From Megalobrama amblycephala (lineage: Eukaryota; Chordata; Actinopteri; Cypriniformes; Xenocyprididae): a stretch of 64,000 nucleotides of DNA. Shown one piece after another: positions 63,649 through 64,000 of the stretch. The DNA lies in NCBI RefSeq assembly GCF_018812025.1, contig NC_063066.1, forward strand, positions 10,959,382 to 11,023,381, in the 5' to 3' direction. Both the position numbers and the translations under genes were made by a program. How positions within the stretch are numbered: the first letter of the stretch is position 1; each line of letters begins with the position of its first letter. A model generated the notes under the pieces. It ran no database searches and had not been told where the DNA came from. It was given only the letters and a program-made list of their open reading frames with translations.

Positions 63649-64000
63649 ATGAACCCTTGCCAGCTTTTTGCATCGTTGGTGATGTCTATGTGCTGTCACA
63701 TACTGTCGACAACAGCATGGTACAGAACATTCAAAATATGTTATCATACTTCAGTTGCTCTTTTGTCACAGTTATTTATTAACAAAACTTGCGTTAACGT
63801 CATGCTTTTTTCTTCTTTTTTTCTAGGTCGGTGAATAACTTCCTGATGACAGGACCAAAGGTAATTGAGGTTTTTACGCATTTATTTCAGTGGATATTTT
63901 ATTATTTATACTTAAATTAAAATGTCTGAATGTACAGTGTTTAATTAATGCTCATCTTTTACATCCATCAGGCTTACCTCACATACACCAGCAGTGTGCA
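63649..64000 (+). CDS. wnt8a: Wnt8-family secreted signalling protein, 5' end (window cuts exon 3)
   Basis: Three exons are visible. Exon 1 (63649-63719) starts ATG, codes a 23-residue hydrophobic leader (MNPCQLFASLVMSMCC...) and ends TG|GTACAG. Exon 2 is 34 bp (63827-63860; TTCTAG acceptor, AAAG|GTAATT donor). Exon 3 begins at 63972 after ATCCATCAG and leaves the window at 64000. Joined, exon 1 supplies the first two bases of a Trp codon, and the reading continues SVNNFLMTGPK then AYLTYTSSV, the characteristic N terminus of mature Wnt8. Wnt8 is a secreted, lipid-modified ligand for Frizzled/LRP receptors that activates beta-catenin signalling, in fish early in ventrolateral mesoderm and neural patterning. 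The Cys-rich body lies beyond the window. wnt8a is preferred over wnt8b because a TMSB15-like neighbour fits my recollection of fish synteny; that is inference, and the family call is much firmer than the paralogue. Confidence 0.85.

Noticed and set aside
63366..63782. 138-codon open frame overlapping the wnt8 first exon
   Set aside because: It is in a different frame from the signal-peptide exon, spans the promoter and has no recognisable domain.

Overview
The window is vertebrate nuclear DNA, almost certainly from a cyprinid-type teleost (zebrafish, carp or goldfish lineage). The evidence is an AT-rich background crowded with Tc1/mariner, hAT, TTAA-target and Harbinger-like DNA transposon relics, very long TA, CA/TG and CT microsatellites, and two intron-containing fish genes at the right-hand end. 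No bacterial operon, CRISPR array, tRNA or rRNA gene was seen.

Genes. Two genes are well supported, both on the + strand. (1) A complete beta-thymosin gene: probable non-coding first exon ending at 57803, coding exons 58500-58604 and 59060 onward, 45 residues, poly(A) signal at 59355. (2) The 5' end of a wnt8-family gene (wnt8a preferred over wnt8b): TATA box at 63527, signal-peptide exon 63649-63719, a 34-bp exon 63827-63860, and a third exon starting at 63972 that runs off the window. The remaining coding-like sequence is dead transposase, plus one unidentified overlapping ORF pair on the minus strand at 43257-44008.

Layout. 1-57 kb is a gene desert (or very large intron): unique sequence, some of it resembling conserved non-coding elements, alternates with transposon relics. 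Tc1/mariner relics lie at 15953 (non-autonomous), 21731, 22976 (truncated), 29822 (fragment), 30864 and 45340; all recognisable transposases are broken by stops, frameshifts or truncation. Non-autonomous elements include a hAT with perfect 17-bp inverted repeats and a perfect 8-bp target duplication (9915-10764), TTAA-flanked elements (2976, 3330, 9908, 50488), a Harbinger-like element (46678-48572), a solo LTR with a 5-bp duplication (17141-17433) and large palindromic elements (4814-5926, 13691-14635).

Several insertions are nested so cleanly that the empty site can be read: hAT in a TTAA element, TTAA element in a palindromic repeat, Harbinger in Tc1, solo LTR in an older repeat, and a three-level nest at 26985-28420. 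These give relative ages. 57-64 kb is the genic part: tmsb, about 4 kb of repeat-bearing spacer with a few TCF/LEF-like sites, then the wnt8 promoter.

I found no convincing undescribed biological system. The items most worth a second look are the unidentified ORF pair, the two different TTAA elements inserted at the same point of two copies of one host repeat, the minisatellite split by TA arrays, and the microsatellite-associated dispersed repeat.
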